Part shown: positions 55,920-64,000 of the stretch, in pieces
Layout: each line of letters starts with the position of its first letter
Position numbering within the stretch: the first letter of the stretch is position 1
Origin: Paraburkholderia sp. BL10I2N1
Lineage (GTDB): Bacteria > Pseudomonadota > Gammaproteobacteria > Burkholderiales > Burkholderiaceae
DNA: 64,000 bases
Assembly: GCF_004361815.1 (NCBI RefSeq)
Contig: NZ_SNWA01000004.1
Span: 310,001-374,000, forward strand
Direction: 5' to 3'
Translations under genes and position numbers: made by a program
The notes under the pieces: generated by a model
Seen by the model: only the letters and a program-made list of their open reading frames with translations
Databases searched by the model: none
What the model was told of the DNA's origin: nothing

Positions 55920-57409
55920 GCGAAACAACGAGCCCCGCCGACTGGATCGATGGCGGCATGACGCCACCGCGGCGGCTGCCGGCGGACACCAACGCGGCGC
56001 TCGCGTATCTGGCCGACACGCTCGGCCACGTCGTCTACACGCGCTGGACCCTGGCGGCGATCAAGGGCCGGTACGCCTCGCTCGCCGACGCGAAGGTGGC
56101 CCATCCCGCGGTCATGCGGCAGTTGCTTGATCACGCGGTCGTGATCGAGTACTGGGATCGCGGCCGTGTGCGCACCGCGGCCATCGACGATGCGCCGACA
56201 CCGGAGGCGGTGCTGCAACGCGTTCTGCATACGCAGCGGCGGCGCTTCAAGGTCTCGCCCGAAGCCGGGTTGCCGGCGGCGACCGGTGAGCCGATACGGG
56301 ATACGACAGCGCTGGTCACGGTGCCGCAACCATTGATCGCGTGGCTTGCCCGGGCTGGACGCTTCGCGAATGTGGCGAGCGCAACCAACACGCTCGGCGT
56401 GGGCGACGACGCGCAGGCTGTCGCGCTCTTCCTGCGCGATCGCGCGAGCCGCTCGCCGCATACGCTGCGTGCATACCGGACCGAACTGCGGCGGCTGGTC
56501 ACGTGGTGCGAAGCGCAGCAACTCGGTCCGCTGTCGGATCTCACGCGCCACGACCTGCTCGCGTACCGGCAGGCATTGCGCAAGCCCTCTCATGACGTCG
56601 TCGACGACAACAACCGGACGGTGGCGGAAGCGACCCAGGCACGGGCACTCGCGGTCGTCGCGAGCCTGTTCCGCTACTGGACCGAGACCGGCTATCTGAC
56701 CGCCAATCCGGCTGCAGGGCTCGTCCGTGGCGGACGCTCGCGCACGAGCTTCGCACCGCAACGGATGCTGCCGAGCGCGTTGCTTGCCGCATGTGACACG
56801 TGGGTCGCTGAAAGTTTCAACGACGACGACGCGCTGGTCGTCGCGCGGCGCCGCGCAATCTGGGCGCTATACCGGTACACCGGCGTGCGCCTGGTTGAAC
56901 TCGTGTGGTCCGACGACGCGCAGTTGCCGAAACTCGAGGTCGACCGCATCAACGGCATCGAGTGCTGGACGCTGCACGTGCTCGGCAAGGGTCGCAAGAC
57001 GCGAGCGGTTCCGTTGCCGGGACTCTGCGTTCCGATCCTGAGAACGTACCGGCAACTGCGCGGCCTGCCGCCGCAGCCCAGTCTCTATGAGCATGCGGCA
57101 CTGATTCACGGACTTAAGGGCGGCTCGCTGCACAGCTCCGGCCTCTACGATGAGGTGAAGGCAATCTTCATCGCGACGGCCGACCGCATCGAGAAAACCG
57201 ATCATGCGGGCGCTGCGCGCCTGCGATCGGCATCACCGCACTGGCTGCGCCACGGCTATGCCAGGCAACTCGTGGTGGACCATCAGGTGCCATTGCCGGC
57301 CGCACAGGCTCTGCTCGGGCACGCGTCAGTGCAAACGACCGCGATCTACGCAAAAACCGACTTGTCGCAGTTGCGCGCCTTTGTGGACCAGACGTTCAGC
57401 GACAGTTGA
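55916..57409 (+). CDS. Tyrosine recombinase (large XerC/D-like site-specific integrase)
   Basis: A 497-residue phage-integrase-family recombinase with the full catalytic set: Arg325 in YRYTGVRLVEL, Lys in GKGRKTRAVPL, His442/Arg445 in HWLRHGY, His469 in LLGHASVQTT and nucleophile Tyr478 in IYAKTDL. The ~150-residue N-terminal extension before the SAM-like core domain is unusual and may contact the KfrA-like partner, whose gene it overlaps by four bases. It could resolve cointegrates or dimers, or mobilise the adjacent island. It is divergent from the PIWI operon. Confidence 0.87.
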   Translation: MSETTSPADWIDGGMTPPRRLPADTNAALAYLADTLGHVVYTRWTLAAIKGRYASLADAKVAHPAVMRQLLDHAVVIEYWDRGRVRTAAIDDAPTPEAVLQRVLHTQRRRFKVSPEAGLPAATGEPIRDTTALVTVPQPLIAWLARAGRFANVASATNTLGVGDDAQAVALFLRDRASRSPHTLRAYRTELRRLVTWCEAQQLGPLSDLTRHDLLAYRQALRKPSHDVVDDNNRTVAEATQARALAVVASLFRYWTETGYLTANPAAGLVRGGRSRTSFAPQRMLPSALLAACDTWVAESFNDDDALVVARRRAIWALYRYTGVRLVELVWSDDAQLPKLEVDRINGIECWTLHVLGKGRKTRAVPLPGLCVPILRTYRQLRGLPPQPSLYEHAALIHGLKGGSLHSSGLYDEVKAIFIATADRIEKTDHAGAARLRSASPHWLRHGYARQLVVDHQVPLPAAQALLGHASVQTTAIYAKTDLSQLRAFVDQTFSDS

Positions 57410-58151
57410 TCGAGGCCGTGTTGAGCGCGCCGCGCGGGTTGTGCTGCTTGCCTATCGGTTTGCGGTTCCGAATGCTGAGCGTGCTGGCGTTGCCTGATCG
57501 AGCACATACGCTATCCAGTTCGGGAGCAGACAACTGAGTCCGGGCCACGAAGCGTCATTCGCTCGCACCATCGCTTAGACATCCTGGCGTCGGTTCCACT
57601 CAGGAATCGGCCATTCAATTTGAAGCGGAGAGATGGGTGCTTGACCTCGCCTCTCGTTTGTAGTCCGGACGCAGTTAGCGGACCGAGTTCTCCGGTCGTG
57701 TGGCCCGATAGCAACTTGATCGAAATGAGCCTTATCGTGGGGCGACCACCTTCACCGTTGCGGCGAACCGGTTCTGATTTTAGTGGCCGGATCGGTCTCG
57801 AGCGACATTGAAACAACCAACGGGTCGGCATTAGGCGAGTTACGTTTGCAGTGATCTCGCTCATCGTCGCAACTTGAGCGGTCGCTTACGAACCAGTCCG
57901 ACCAGCGGTATCGGACCGTCTGCCGTTCCGATCAATGTCGGAACACCACTGCACGGATACCGTTGCAAGCGTCCCGGACGCGCGTCCTGCTGAGGCGGAC
58001 TAAACTACCGGCTTGCGCGCGATCACCTGATCTGAAGACCACATGCATCTCATGCATCCGCATCATTTCGTGCGCCTTGTCGGAAGTGGCGATTCTCGGC
58101 CGGGCACCGGTGACCAACGAGGCAAGGATTTCTCAAAACCCAACGCCGCTG
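57410..58151. other. 742-bp spacer without recognisable genes
   Basis: No frame on either strand resembles a known protein, and stops are frequent. Composition is intermediate. It may contain the recombinase target site or the right edge of the island, but no inverted core or repeat matching the 38-kb arrays was found. Confidence 0.4.
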
Positions 58152-59723
58152 CTATTGCTTTTGCTCTGCCTGAACCCAAACACGGAAGGCCGCGACTGCG
58201 CTTTGCAGCCGGTACGCCTGCTCCTCAAGCGACGCGGCTGCGGCTGCTGCCTGCTCGACGAGCGCCGCGTTCTGCTGCGTTACCCGATCCATTTGCACGA
58301 TCGCGCAATTGACCTGATCGATGCCGGATGACTGTTGATCCGAAGCAGCGCTGATTTCGCTCATGATGTCGGTCACGTGCTTCACGGCCAGCACAACCTC
58401 GTTCATTGTGCCGCCAGCGCGGATGACAAGTTCGCTGCCGCGTTGCACCTTGGCCGCCGTGTCGCCGATCAGTTCCCTGATCTCCCGGGCGGCCGTCGCC
58501 GAGCGTTGCGCCAGACTCCGTACCTCGCCGGCCACCACCCCGAAACCACGCCCCTCTTCTCCCGCCCGCGCAGCTTCCACTGCGGCATTGAGCGCGAGAA
58601 TGTTGGTCTGAAACGCGATGCCTTCGATCACGGCGATGATATCGACGATCTCGCGCGAGCTTGCCGAAATTCCGTCCATCATTTCGACCACTTCACCCGC
58701 GACCTGACCGCCCGATTGCGCGATACCGGACGCCCGGGCCGCGAGCGCGCTCGCCTCTCGCGCGTTTTCGGCATTCTGTCTGACCGTCGCCGTCAACTGC
58801 TCCATGCTCGCAGCCGTTTCTTCCAGCGAAGCGGCCTGCCGTTCGGTGCGCGCGGACAGATCATTGTTACCCGCCGCGATTTCGCGAATGCCATGACCGA
58901 TTGCGTCCGCACTACTGCGTACCTGCCCTACCGTATTGACCAATCCGCCCTGCATGCGGCCCAGCGCGGTGGCGAGCTGTCCCATCTCGTTGCGACTGCC
59001 CGCTTCGATGCGACCGGTCAGGTCGCCTGCAGCGATTCTGGCGAAGTGCTGAATGGTCGTGTCGACAGGCCGCACGATCGCAGCGGCCAGCGCGATACGC
59101 GCGAAGAGGCCCAGCAGGACAACGCCAATACCGGTAGTGGCAGATATCCAAAGGCCCACCTCGAATCGCTTCGCGGACACTTCATAGCGCTGGCGCTGGC
59201 GCTCGCTGTGATACCACTCGAGCGCGGCACTGGCAGTGCGGTAGTCCGCGTACGCTGAGTTTGCCGCTTGCGCCTGAATGGTGTGAAAGGTCAGAACGTC
59301 GTTCTGTTCCAGCGCCGCTATCTGCGGGGCCATTACCCTAGTCAGGAACGCATCCCGTTTTAGTCGCAGCGTGTCAGCGAGTGCCCGCTCGGTACCATCC
59401 ACCGGATGCCCCGACAGGCCAGAGCCGAGGAGCGCATCGCTCTCGCCCAGCAGTTTTCGTGCATGCGATAGGACCTGCTCCGCATTCCCCCCGACTCGCC
59501 CGGCCGTCTCTACTTCGTTCAATGCGAGGCGTGCCTGCAAGATGCGCTCAGCGCTCGCTTTCAGGTCCACCAGCGCGACCGTGTCATTGCTGTACATCTG
59601 TTCGAGTTCGACGTCGCGGCGATGGACGCCCATGGCAGCGGTCAGGATTGATGCGAGAAGCGCGATAGTGTAGACCGCTATAGTGACGCTCAGCCCGGTG
59701 CGGATAGTGAGGTTCTTGAACAT
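58152..59723 (-). CDS. Methyl-accepting chemotaxis protein
   Basis: A 523-residue transmembrane chemoreceptor. First membrane segment about 10-32, a periplasmic four-helix-type ligand domain, second membrane segment about 190-212, HAMP ([20 protein letters not shown]), then the signalling hairpin with the highly conserved tip [30 protein letters not shown] sequence near 375-400. The ligand cannot be read. No CheR-tethering NWETF-like tail; the C-terminus is [11 protein letters not shown]. It lies alone, convergent with the recombinase operon. Confidence 0.92.
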   Translation of the reverse strand: MFKNLTIRTGLSVTIAVYTIALLASILTAAMGVHRRDVELEQMYSNDTVALVDLKASAERILQARLALNEVETAGRVGGNAEQVLSHARKLLGESDALLGSGLSGHPVDGTERALADTLRLKRDAFLTRVMAPQIAALEQNDVLTFHTIQAQAANSAYADYRTASAALEWYHSERQRQRYEVSAKRFEVGLWISATTGIGVVLLGLFARIALAAAIVRPVDTTIQHFARIAAGDLTGRIEAGSRNEMGQLATALGRMQGGLVNTVGQVRSSADAIGHGIREIAAGNNDLSARTERQAASLEETAASMEQLTATVRQNAENAREASALAARASGIAQSGGQVAGEVVEMMDGISASSREIVDIIAVIEGIAFQTNILALNAAVEAARAGEEGRGFGVVAGEVRSLAQRSATAAREIRELIGDTAAKVQRGSELVIRAGGTMNEVVLAVKHVTDIMSEISAASDQQSSGIDQVNCAIVQMDRVTQQNAALVEQAAAAAASLEEQAYRLQSAVAAFRVWVQAEQKQ

Positions 59724-59891
59724 GGCGTCGAACTGTGCGCGCCTGGAGTTGTAGGGGCGCGCACACCTTTTTTAGTGAGTTGTTGTAGTTCACACTGGGC
59801 GCCGCGCCGGTTCCCAGCGTGGCCTCAGGGTGGCTTTGCCTTCGACATGTAGCAGAACAGTTGGCCGCAAGTCTATCCGGTCCGCGTTATC

Positions 59892-60029
59892 TCAACGTTC
59901 AACAAGATCTCTGACAGTAGTGAACGTCGTTGGCAAAGAGATGTTGCTGCTCCGCTCAAACGTATCGATGGATAACCAGAGGACCGCAGTGATCACGCCG
60001 AGCGCACCAAGGGTAATAATAGATTTCAT
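59892..60029 (-). CDS. Candidate 45-aa single-pass membrane peptide
   Basis: On the minus strand ATG 60029 opens a 45-codon frame MKSIITLGALGVITAVLWLS followed by a soluble tail ending in RDLVER. One N-terminal hydrophobic helix after a Lys fits a membrane-anchored or secreted micro-protein. The ribosome-binding site is weak. No family recognised. It is the only coding-like signal in the 59724-60210 spacer between the chemoreceptor and porin genes. Confidence 0.4.
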   Translation of the reverse strand: MKSIITLGALGVITAVLWLSIDTFERSSNISLPTTFTTVRDLVER

Positions 60030-60210
60030 CTCGCTGCCTGCTTATACAAGGAATCGCACCGTACTTAATGATTGAGGAGCAGGACCACGGCATCTGTCCG
60101 GGCAGTCCGCGGCCTCTGTCCGCGGTCAGATCCGTGGAAGATCCCGCATGGTTGGTCAGGGACCAAGGACTCGCGCGCAACGGCTGCGCGCGAGCCGGTC
60201 TTCCTGTCGA

Positions 60211-61356
60211 TCAGAAAGCGTGACGCAGGCCCAGCATGACCGCCACTGTCCCCATCCCCGGCGCCACCGGCTGCCCGTATGCGATCGTCTGGGTCATATC
60301 TCCATGGTTGTTCACCCAACCCACCTGGGCATAGACCAGTGAAGTTTTGGAAAGGCTGTATTCGGCGCCTCCGGCGACCTCGAGCGATTTGTTGGCCGAT
60401 TTGTTCCGGTCCTTCAAATAGTAAACGCCGCTGGTGACCTTCAATGCCGACGAGACCTGATAGCCGAGGCCGGCCGAATACAGGTCGAGGCTCGTACCAC
60501 CGAAAGGATTCGAAGCGCTCTTCGCAGCCGGGTTCGCGCCATTGCTGTACGACGCGGACATCGAAATGCCGTTCAGCGTCGTATATTTCGCGCCGAGGTA
60601 CCAGTAGCGATTGTTGTTCAGCCCGGTGGCGACCGTCGTCGGCCCTGGGTTGGTGTCATGCCCGCTGTAGTACACGGCCGACAGATTGAGACCATAGTTC
60701 GAATACTTCAGCACTGCGGATTCGCGCGTGCCGCCCTGAAAGCTGCCGGGCACGCCGCCGGGCGCATATTCAAGCAAAGCGCTCGCACCATGGAACTTCG
60801 GGGATTCGTACACGATTGCATTGCTGTCGTACAGCGCCCCGATCGGCCCGTTGGTGCTGGTGCCCGGCCAGCCTGCCGCCGTGTTCATGCCGATCCACGC
60901 GGTCAGAATACTGCCGAAATAGCCCCCCGAGCGAACATCGGTTTCAGCCATCGCGTACGCCATCGGTACGACCTGGCGGCCGGCGGTGACTGAGCCGAAA
61001 AATCCTGACATGCCGACAGTTGCGTACTGGTTGAACATCGCGGTCGCACCCGCCGTATCCGCAAGGCCAGACTTGCCGGTGCCACTGTCAAAAGACCCTT
61101 GCAGCCTGAAGTTTAAGTGATAACCGCCGCCGATATCCTCGGTACCCTTCATGCCCCACAGGCTCGAGTAGAGACCGGCATCCTTGTAGCGATAAACCGA
61201 CCCGAGGTTTTTTGCTGTCGGGCTGAAAGATGCCGCCGACGTGCTTTGATACAACAGCCCTGAATCGACGACGCCGTACAGCGTCACCGACGATTGTGCA
61301 TGAGCCGCCCCCCCGATTGCAGCCAGCGCGGCTGCTGCTACCCATTTCAATTTCAT
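60211..61356 (-). CDS. Gram-negative outer-membrane porin (Burkholderia OpcP/OmpC type)
   Basis: A 381-residue trimeric porin. Signal peptide 1-20 (cleavage after AHA), mature start QSSVTLYGVVDSGLLY, the conserved SLWGMKGTEDIGGGYHLNF strand-turn, and the terminal LGLRHAF with C-terminal Phe for BamA recognition. It is one of many paralogues usual in this group and admits small hydrophilic solutes. Its promoter region (61357-61646) is AT-rich with an ATGATTATTAAATAAGTA stretch, suggesting strong expression. Confidence 0.92.
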   Translation of the reverse strand: MKLKWVAAAALAAIGGAAHAQSSVTLYGVVDSGLLYQSTSAASFSPTAKNLGSVYRYKDAGLYSSLWGMKGTEDIGGGYHLNFRLQGSFDSGTGKSGLADTAGATAMFNQYATVGMSGFFGSVTAGRQVVPMAYAMAETDVRSGGYFGSILTAWIGMNTAAGWPGTSTNGPIGALYDSNAIVYESPKFHGASALLEYAPGGVPGSFQGGTRESAVLKYSNYGLNLSAVYYSGHDTNPGPTTVATGLNNNRYWYLGAKYTTLNGISMSASYSNGANPAAKSASNPFGGTSLDLYSAGLGYQVSSALKVTSGVYYLKDRNKSANKSLEVAGGAEYSLSKTSLVYAQVGWVNNHGDMTQTIAYGQPVAPGMGTVAVMLGLRHAF

Positions 61357-61646
61357 TGCGTCTCCTGTTTCACTGCTTTCAAAAAAACGGAACAGGGTGT
61401 ATTCGCACCCAACAAAAAAGGTCGACCACCGCTCCGTCAGAGCAGCATATGATTATTAAATAAGTACTACGAAATACGAGTGTAATCACTACGCCCGTAC
61501 CTCATTAAACTCAATGAATTTCTCCTCGAGCCCATGTTGCCGCCGACAATGCGACGGCATGATGAGCGCCAGAGCCTAACTACGAGGTGTTACGGCTACC
61601 AACGTAGGCACAAATCCGAATCCCGAAGTCACCCCTGAACGAAAAA

Positions 61647-62477
61647 TCAGGAACCGGCTCGCGGATTTCGGTCATCGAGAATGTCGCGCATGCGGTTCTC
61701 GATTTGTTCCCTGGTCTCCGGATGCGGCAGAATGTAGAAGCGTCCAGCCTTGACCGCCTCAAGTGTCATCTGCGCAATATCGGCAGCGGAAAATCTGGCG
61801 TCGCGGATTCTTTCATCGTGGCCCGTGCTGAGAAAGCGAGCACCCAGCGGATTCGTCGCTGCCAGTTCAGCGGGACGATTACGCGCCGCTTCGGCGATGC
61901 CGGTATTGACGAAGCCGGGGCAGAGCACGGATACGCCGATCTGCGCGCCGGCAGCTTCCAGTTCCAGTTGCAGGCACTCCGACATCGCGACCACGGCGTG
62001 TTTGCTTGCGCAATAGATGCCGCCTCCCGGCACCGGCACCAGACCGGCCCGCGATGCGGTATTGACGATATGACATGGACTCTTCTGTTCCAGCATGTGC
62101 GGAACAAAACTGCGGATGCCGTGCGCCACGCCCATCACGTTGATGCCGAACACCCACTCCCAATCCTGCAGCGTGGTGGCCCAAAGCGGGCCGGCAAGCA
62201 CAACGCCGGCATTGTTGAACAGCAGATGGGCAGCGCCGAAACGCTCAAAAGTCTTGATCGCCACCTGCTCAACCTGTTCCGCCTTGGCGACGTCGCATTT
62301 CAGGGCGAGAGTCTGGGTCGACTGTGGCAGCAGACCGACGGTATCCTGCAAACCCTTTTCATCGACATCGGTCAGCACCAGATGCATGCCTTCGCGGGCG
62401 CAACAAATCGCCAATTCGCGACCGAAACCGCTGGCCGCACCAGTAATGACAGAAATTTTGTCTTTGAGCTGCTTCAC
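61647..62477 (-). CDS. SDR-family NAD(P)-dependent oxidoreductase
   Basis: A 276-residue classical short-chain dehydrogenase. TGAASGFG glycine motif at about 13-20, NNAG near 89, and catalytic Tyr/Lys in YCASKHAV. It lies downstream of a thiolase-like gene and an acyl-CoA synthetase on the same strand, so it probably acts on a fatty-acyl, steroid or aromatic-acid intermediate. Substrate unknown. Confidence 0.85.
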   Translation of the reverse strand: MKQLKDKISVITGAASGFGRELAICCAREGMHLVLTDVDEKGLQDTVGLLPQSTQTLALKCDVAKAEQVEQVAIKTFERFGAAHLLFNNAGVVLAGPLWATTLQDWEWVFGINVMGVAHGIRSFVPHMLEQKSPCHIVNTASRAGLVPVPGGGIYCASKHAVVAMSECLQLELEAAGAQIGVSVLCPGFVNTGIAEAARNRPAELAATNPLGARFLSTGHDERIRDARFSAADIAQMTLEAVKAGRFYILPHPETREQIENRMRDILDDRNPRAGS

Positions 62478-62549
62478 TGAACGTCTCCGTTTTATTCCGG
62501 TTTATCCGGGTACCTAACCGCCATCCAGCGTGATGCGTGCTGGCCTGAG

Positions 62550-63722
62550 CTACTCAGTTCCGAGCACCATCACCATATAAGCCGACATCACCATGCCGCC
62601 CGCCTGGACCAGGCAGGACTTTGCGTCCGGAACCTGGCGTGCGCCACATTCGCCGCGCAACTGTCGTACGGCTTCGATCATCAATTGCATGCCGAACATG
62701 CCCGAATGATTGAACGAGAGACCGCCACCCGAGGTATTCAGTGGGAAATCGCCGCCCGGCGCGATGCGGCCGTCACGAACGAACTCGCCAGCTTCACCGG
62801 GTTCGCAAAAGCCAAGACTCTCCAGCCCGAACAGCACGTTGATCGTGAATGCATCATAGATCTGCACCAGGTCGAGGTCTTTGTGATCGAGTTGCGCCAT
62901 TGCCAACGCATCTTTGGCGAGGGTTGAAAGGACCTTGTTATCGATCCAGTCGTCCGATCCGAACGGCGTCAAATGGTGGAGATATTTCTCGGAGAAGCCG
63001 CGAACCATCACGGGCTGCTGCTTCAGGTCGCGCGCCCGGTCGGCTCGCGTGAGGATCATCGCACCGGCACTGTCAGTCACCTGGCAGATGTCGAACTTGC
63101 GCAGCGGATCGGCCAGCATGGGCGCGGCCAGATACTGTTCCATCGTGAGGTCGTCACGTGCGAACGCGTTCGGGTTCAGTTGCGCCCATTTCCTTGATGC
63201 TAGCGCGATCTCGCCAAGGTCTTCCGCTCTGGTGCCGTAGCGATGCATGTGCAGTTGTGCCTGCATCGCATAGAAGCCGATCGGGCTCAGCATGCCGTAA
63301 GGCTGCACGAACTGTGCGACCGGATTGCGCGGCTCCTGGTTCATGCCGCCCGCTTTGCGGCTGCGATCGAGCCGCTGCGTGCTGCCGTAGGTGATCAGCG
63401 CGGTGTCGCACAGGCCTGCTTCGATCGCGGCTATCGCGTGGACCAGATGGGTGATGTTCGATTGCCCGCCTACGACGGTGTTGTCGACGAAGCGCGGCTG
63501 GATACCCAGATACTCCGATACTAGAAGAGCAGCAGCGCGGTCGTCCCAATGCGCAAAGACAGCATCGATATCGCCCGGCACCAGGCCTGCGTCGAGCATC
63601 GCCGATCTGGCAGCCTGGCATTGCAGCGATAGGGCGGTCTCCCCCTCTGCCGCCTTGCCGAGACCGGCCTCGCCGATGCCGACGATGGCGTAGCGATTTG
63701 CAAGTTGGTGTTTGTTGATCAT
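62550..63722 (-). CDS. Thiolase-superfamily (SCP-x-like) protein without the usual nucleophile
   Basis: A 390-residue thiolase-fold protein of the SCP2/lipid-transfer-associated group. It opens YAIVGIGEAGLGKA and has the fold blocks DTALITYG and QIYDAFTINVLFGLE. Where degradative thiolases have Cys in a CSSG context this protein has VVGGQSNI, and the late His-motif is NHSGMFG, so ordinary Claisen chemistry is unlikely unless another residue substitutes. Such proteins often work with a small DUF35/OB partner; none is in view. It lies six bases after an acyl-CoA synthetase gene, in a probable lipid or aromatic catabolic operon. Confidence 0.8.
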   Translation of the reverse strand: MINKHQLANRYAIVGIGEAGLGKAAEGETALSLQCQAARSAMLDAGLVPGDIDAVFAHWDDRAAALLVSEYLGIQPRFVDNTVVGGQSNITHLVHAIAAIEAGLCDTALITYGSTQRLDRSRKAGGMNQEPRNPVAQFVQPYGMLSPIGFYAMQAQLHMHRYGTRAEDLGEIALASRKWAQLNPNAFARDDLTMEQYLAAPMLADPLRKFDICQVTDSAGAMILTRADRARDLKQQPVMVRGFSEKYLHHLTPFGSDDWIDNKVLSTLAKDALAMAQLDHKDLDLVQIYDAFTINVLFGLESLGFCEPGEAGEFVRDGRIAPGGDFPLNTSGGGLSFNHSGMFGMQLMIEAVRQLRGECGARQVPDAKSCLVQAGGMVMSAYMVMVLGTE

Positions 63723-63728
63723 GCTGGG

Positions 63729-64000
63729 TCAGTCCTGCTTGAGCGCGTCGGCCAGAAACTTCGCGCGCACGTCTTTCTTCAGGACCTTGCCGATGGGGCT
63801 GCGCGGCAGGGTTTCCCAGATCTCCACATGCTTTGGCATCTTGAAACTGGCGAGGCGGTCCTTGCACAATGCGAAGACTTCCTCGGGTGTGATGGTCGTG
63901 CCGCGCTTGAGCTCGACGATGGCAGTAACCCGCTCGCCCCAGTCCGCGTCGGGCGTGCCTACGACGGCGCAATCCTGGACAGAAGGGTGGGAGAAGATCA
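63729..64000 (-). CDS. Acyl-CoA synthetase (AMP-binding), C-terminal end (partial)
   Basis: The last ~90 residues of an ANL-superfamily ligase, cut by the window edge. HPSVQDCAVVGTPDADWGER is the C-terminal subdomain opening, and LPRSPIGKVLKKDVR contains the catalytic A10 Lys. It activates a carboxylic acid to its CoA thioester. Its stop is six bases before the thiolase-like start, so both are in one operon read leftwards. Confidence 0.88.
   Translation of the reverse strand, partial: IFSHPSVQDCAVVGTPDADWGERVTAIVELKRGTTITPEEVFALCKDRLASFKMPKHVEIWETLPRSPIGKVLKKDVRAKFLADALKQD

Noticed and set aside
54848..56761. Minus-strand frame of 637 codons over the KfrA-like and recombinase genes
   Set aside because: Ser/Arg-rich antisense of a coiled-coil gene; the plus frames carry a full recombinase active site.
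57511..57864. Minus-strand 117-codon frame after the recombinase
   Set aside because: No start signal, biased composition and no family resemblance; treated as non-coding spacer.

Overview
The window reads as a GC-rich betaproteobacterial replicon of the Burkholderia/Paraburkholderia/Caballeronia group. The evidence is the codon use, a Burkholderia-type trimeric porin, DUF4148 and MHS-family genes, and the dense sugar-acid catabolism. It could be a second chromosome or megaplasmid, or an island-rich part of a main chromosome. No tRNA, rRNA or CRISPR array was seen.

Region 1 (0.2-10.6 kb) is a plant-sugar module. A GH3 glycosidase (probable beta-xylosidase) is followed by a full Weimberg (non-phosphorylative) D-xylose pathway: SDR xylose dehydrogenase, SMP-30 xylonolactonase, IlvD/Edd xylonate dehydratase, FAH-type 2-keto-3-deoxy-xylonate dehydratase and alpha-ketoglutarate semialdehyde dehydrogenase. 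A LacI-family regulator sits in the middle, next to a palindromic operator. Several spacers carry strong stem-loops. Then come a DUF4148 secreted protein, a 504-aa protein of an uncharacterised and possibly mobile family, and an MHS transporter.

Region 2 (14.5-20.5 kb) is a scrapyard of mobile DNA. Two nearly identical 1173-bp IS5-family copies in inverted orientation enclose fragments of a quinone oxidoreductase, IS21 istB, an ISKra4 transposase, a P4-type integrase and another IS5-type transposase. A fatty acid desaturase lies among them. The left copy has broken an already frameshifted secreted-protein gene.

Region 3 (20.5-31.1 kb) is a FadR-type-regulated sugar cluster: a ribose-type ABC transporter, an aldose 1-dehydrogenase, an internally deleted amidohydrolase lactonase, a sugar mutarotase, a zinc dehydrogenase, a tagaturonate reductase (UxaB) and an altronate dehydratase (UxaA). 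Together these fit oxidation of L-galactose (or a related L-fucose-type sugar) through L-galactonate, tagaturonate and altronate to KDG. The lactonase is now broken.

Region 4 (31.7-37.8 kb) handles carboxylates: LysR plus a DAACS symporter, a ModA-like binding protein, an MHS citrate-type symporter and a citrate-synthase-like protein whose 5' end overlaps a 173-bp element with 35-bp perfect inverted repeats.

Region 5 (about 37.8-57.4 kb) is the most striking. A tightly coupled four-gene minus-strand operon encodes a zinc-ribbon/PD-(D/E)xK nuclease, a DinG-type helicase, a 3160-aa protein whose first ~930 residues look like a prokaryotic PIWI of the pPIWI-RE family fused to a coiled coil and a P-loop ATPase, and a 394-aa protein of unknown function. 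I interpret it as an expanded pPIWI-RE conflict/defence system. On one side it is bounded by two 123-bp arrays of 19-bp sites with identical geometry; on the other by a KfrA-like protein coupled to a large tyrosine recombinase.

Region 6 (58.1-64 kb) returns to ordinary functions: a chemoreceptor, a possible 45-aa membrane peptide, a porin, and a lipid-type set (SDR, thiolase-like protein, end of an acyl-CoA synthetase). All functions are read from sequence by eye; no database search was run.
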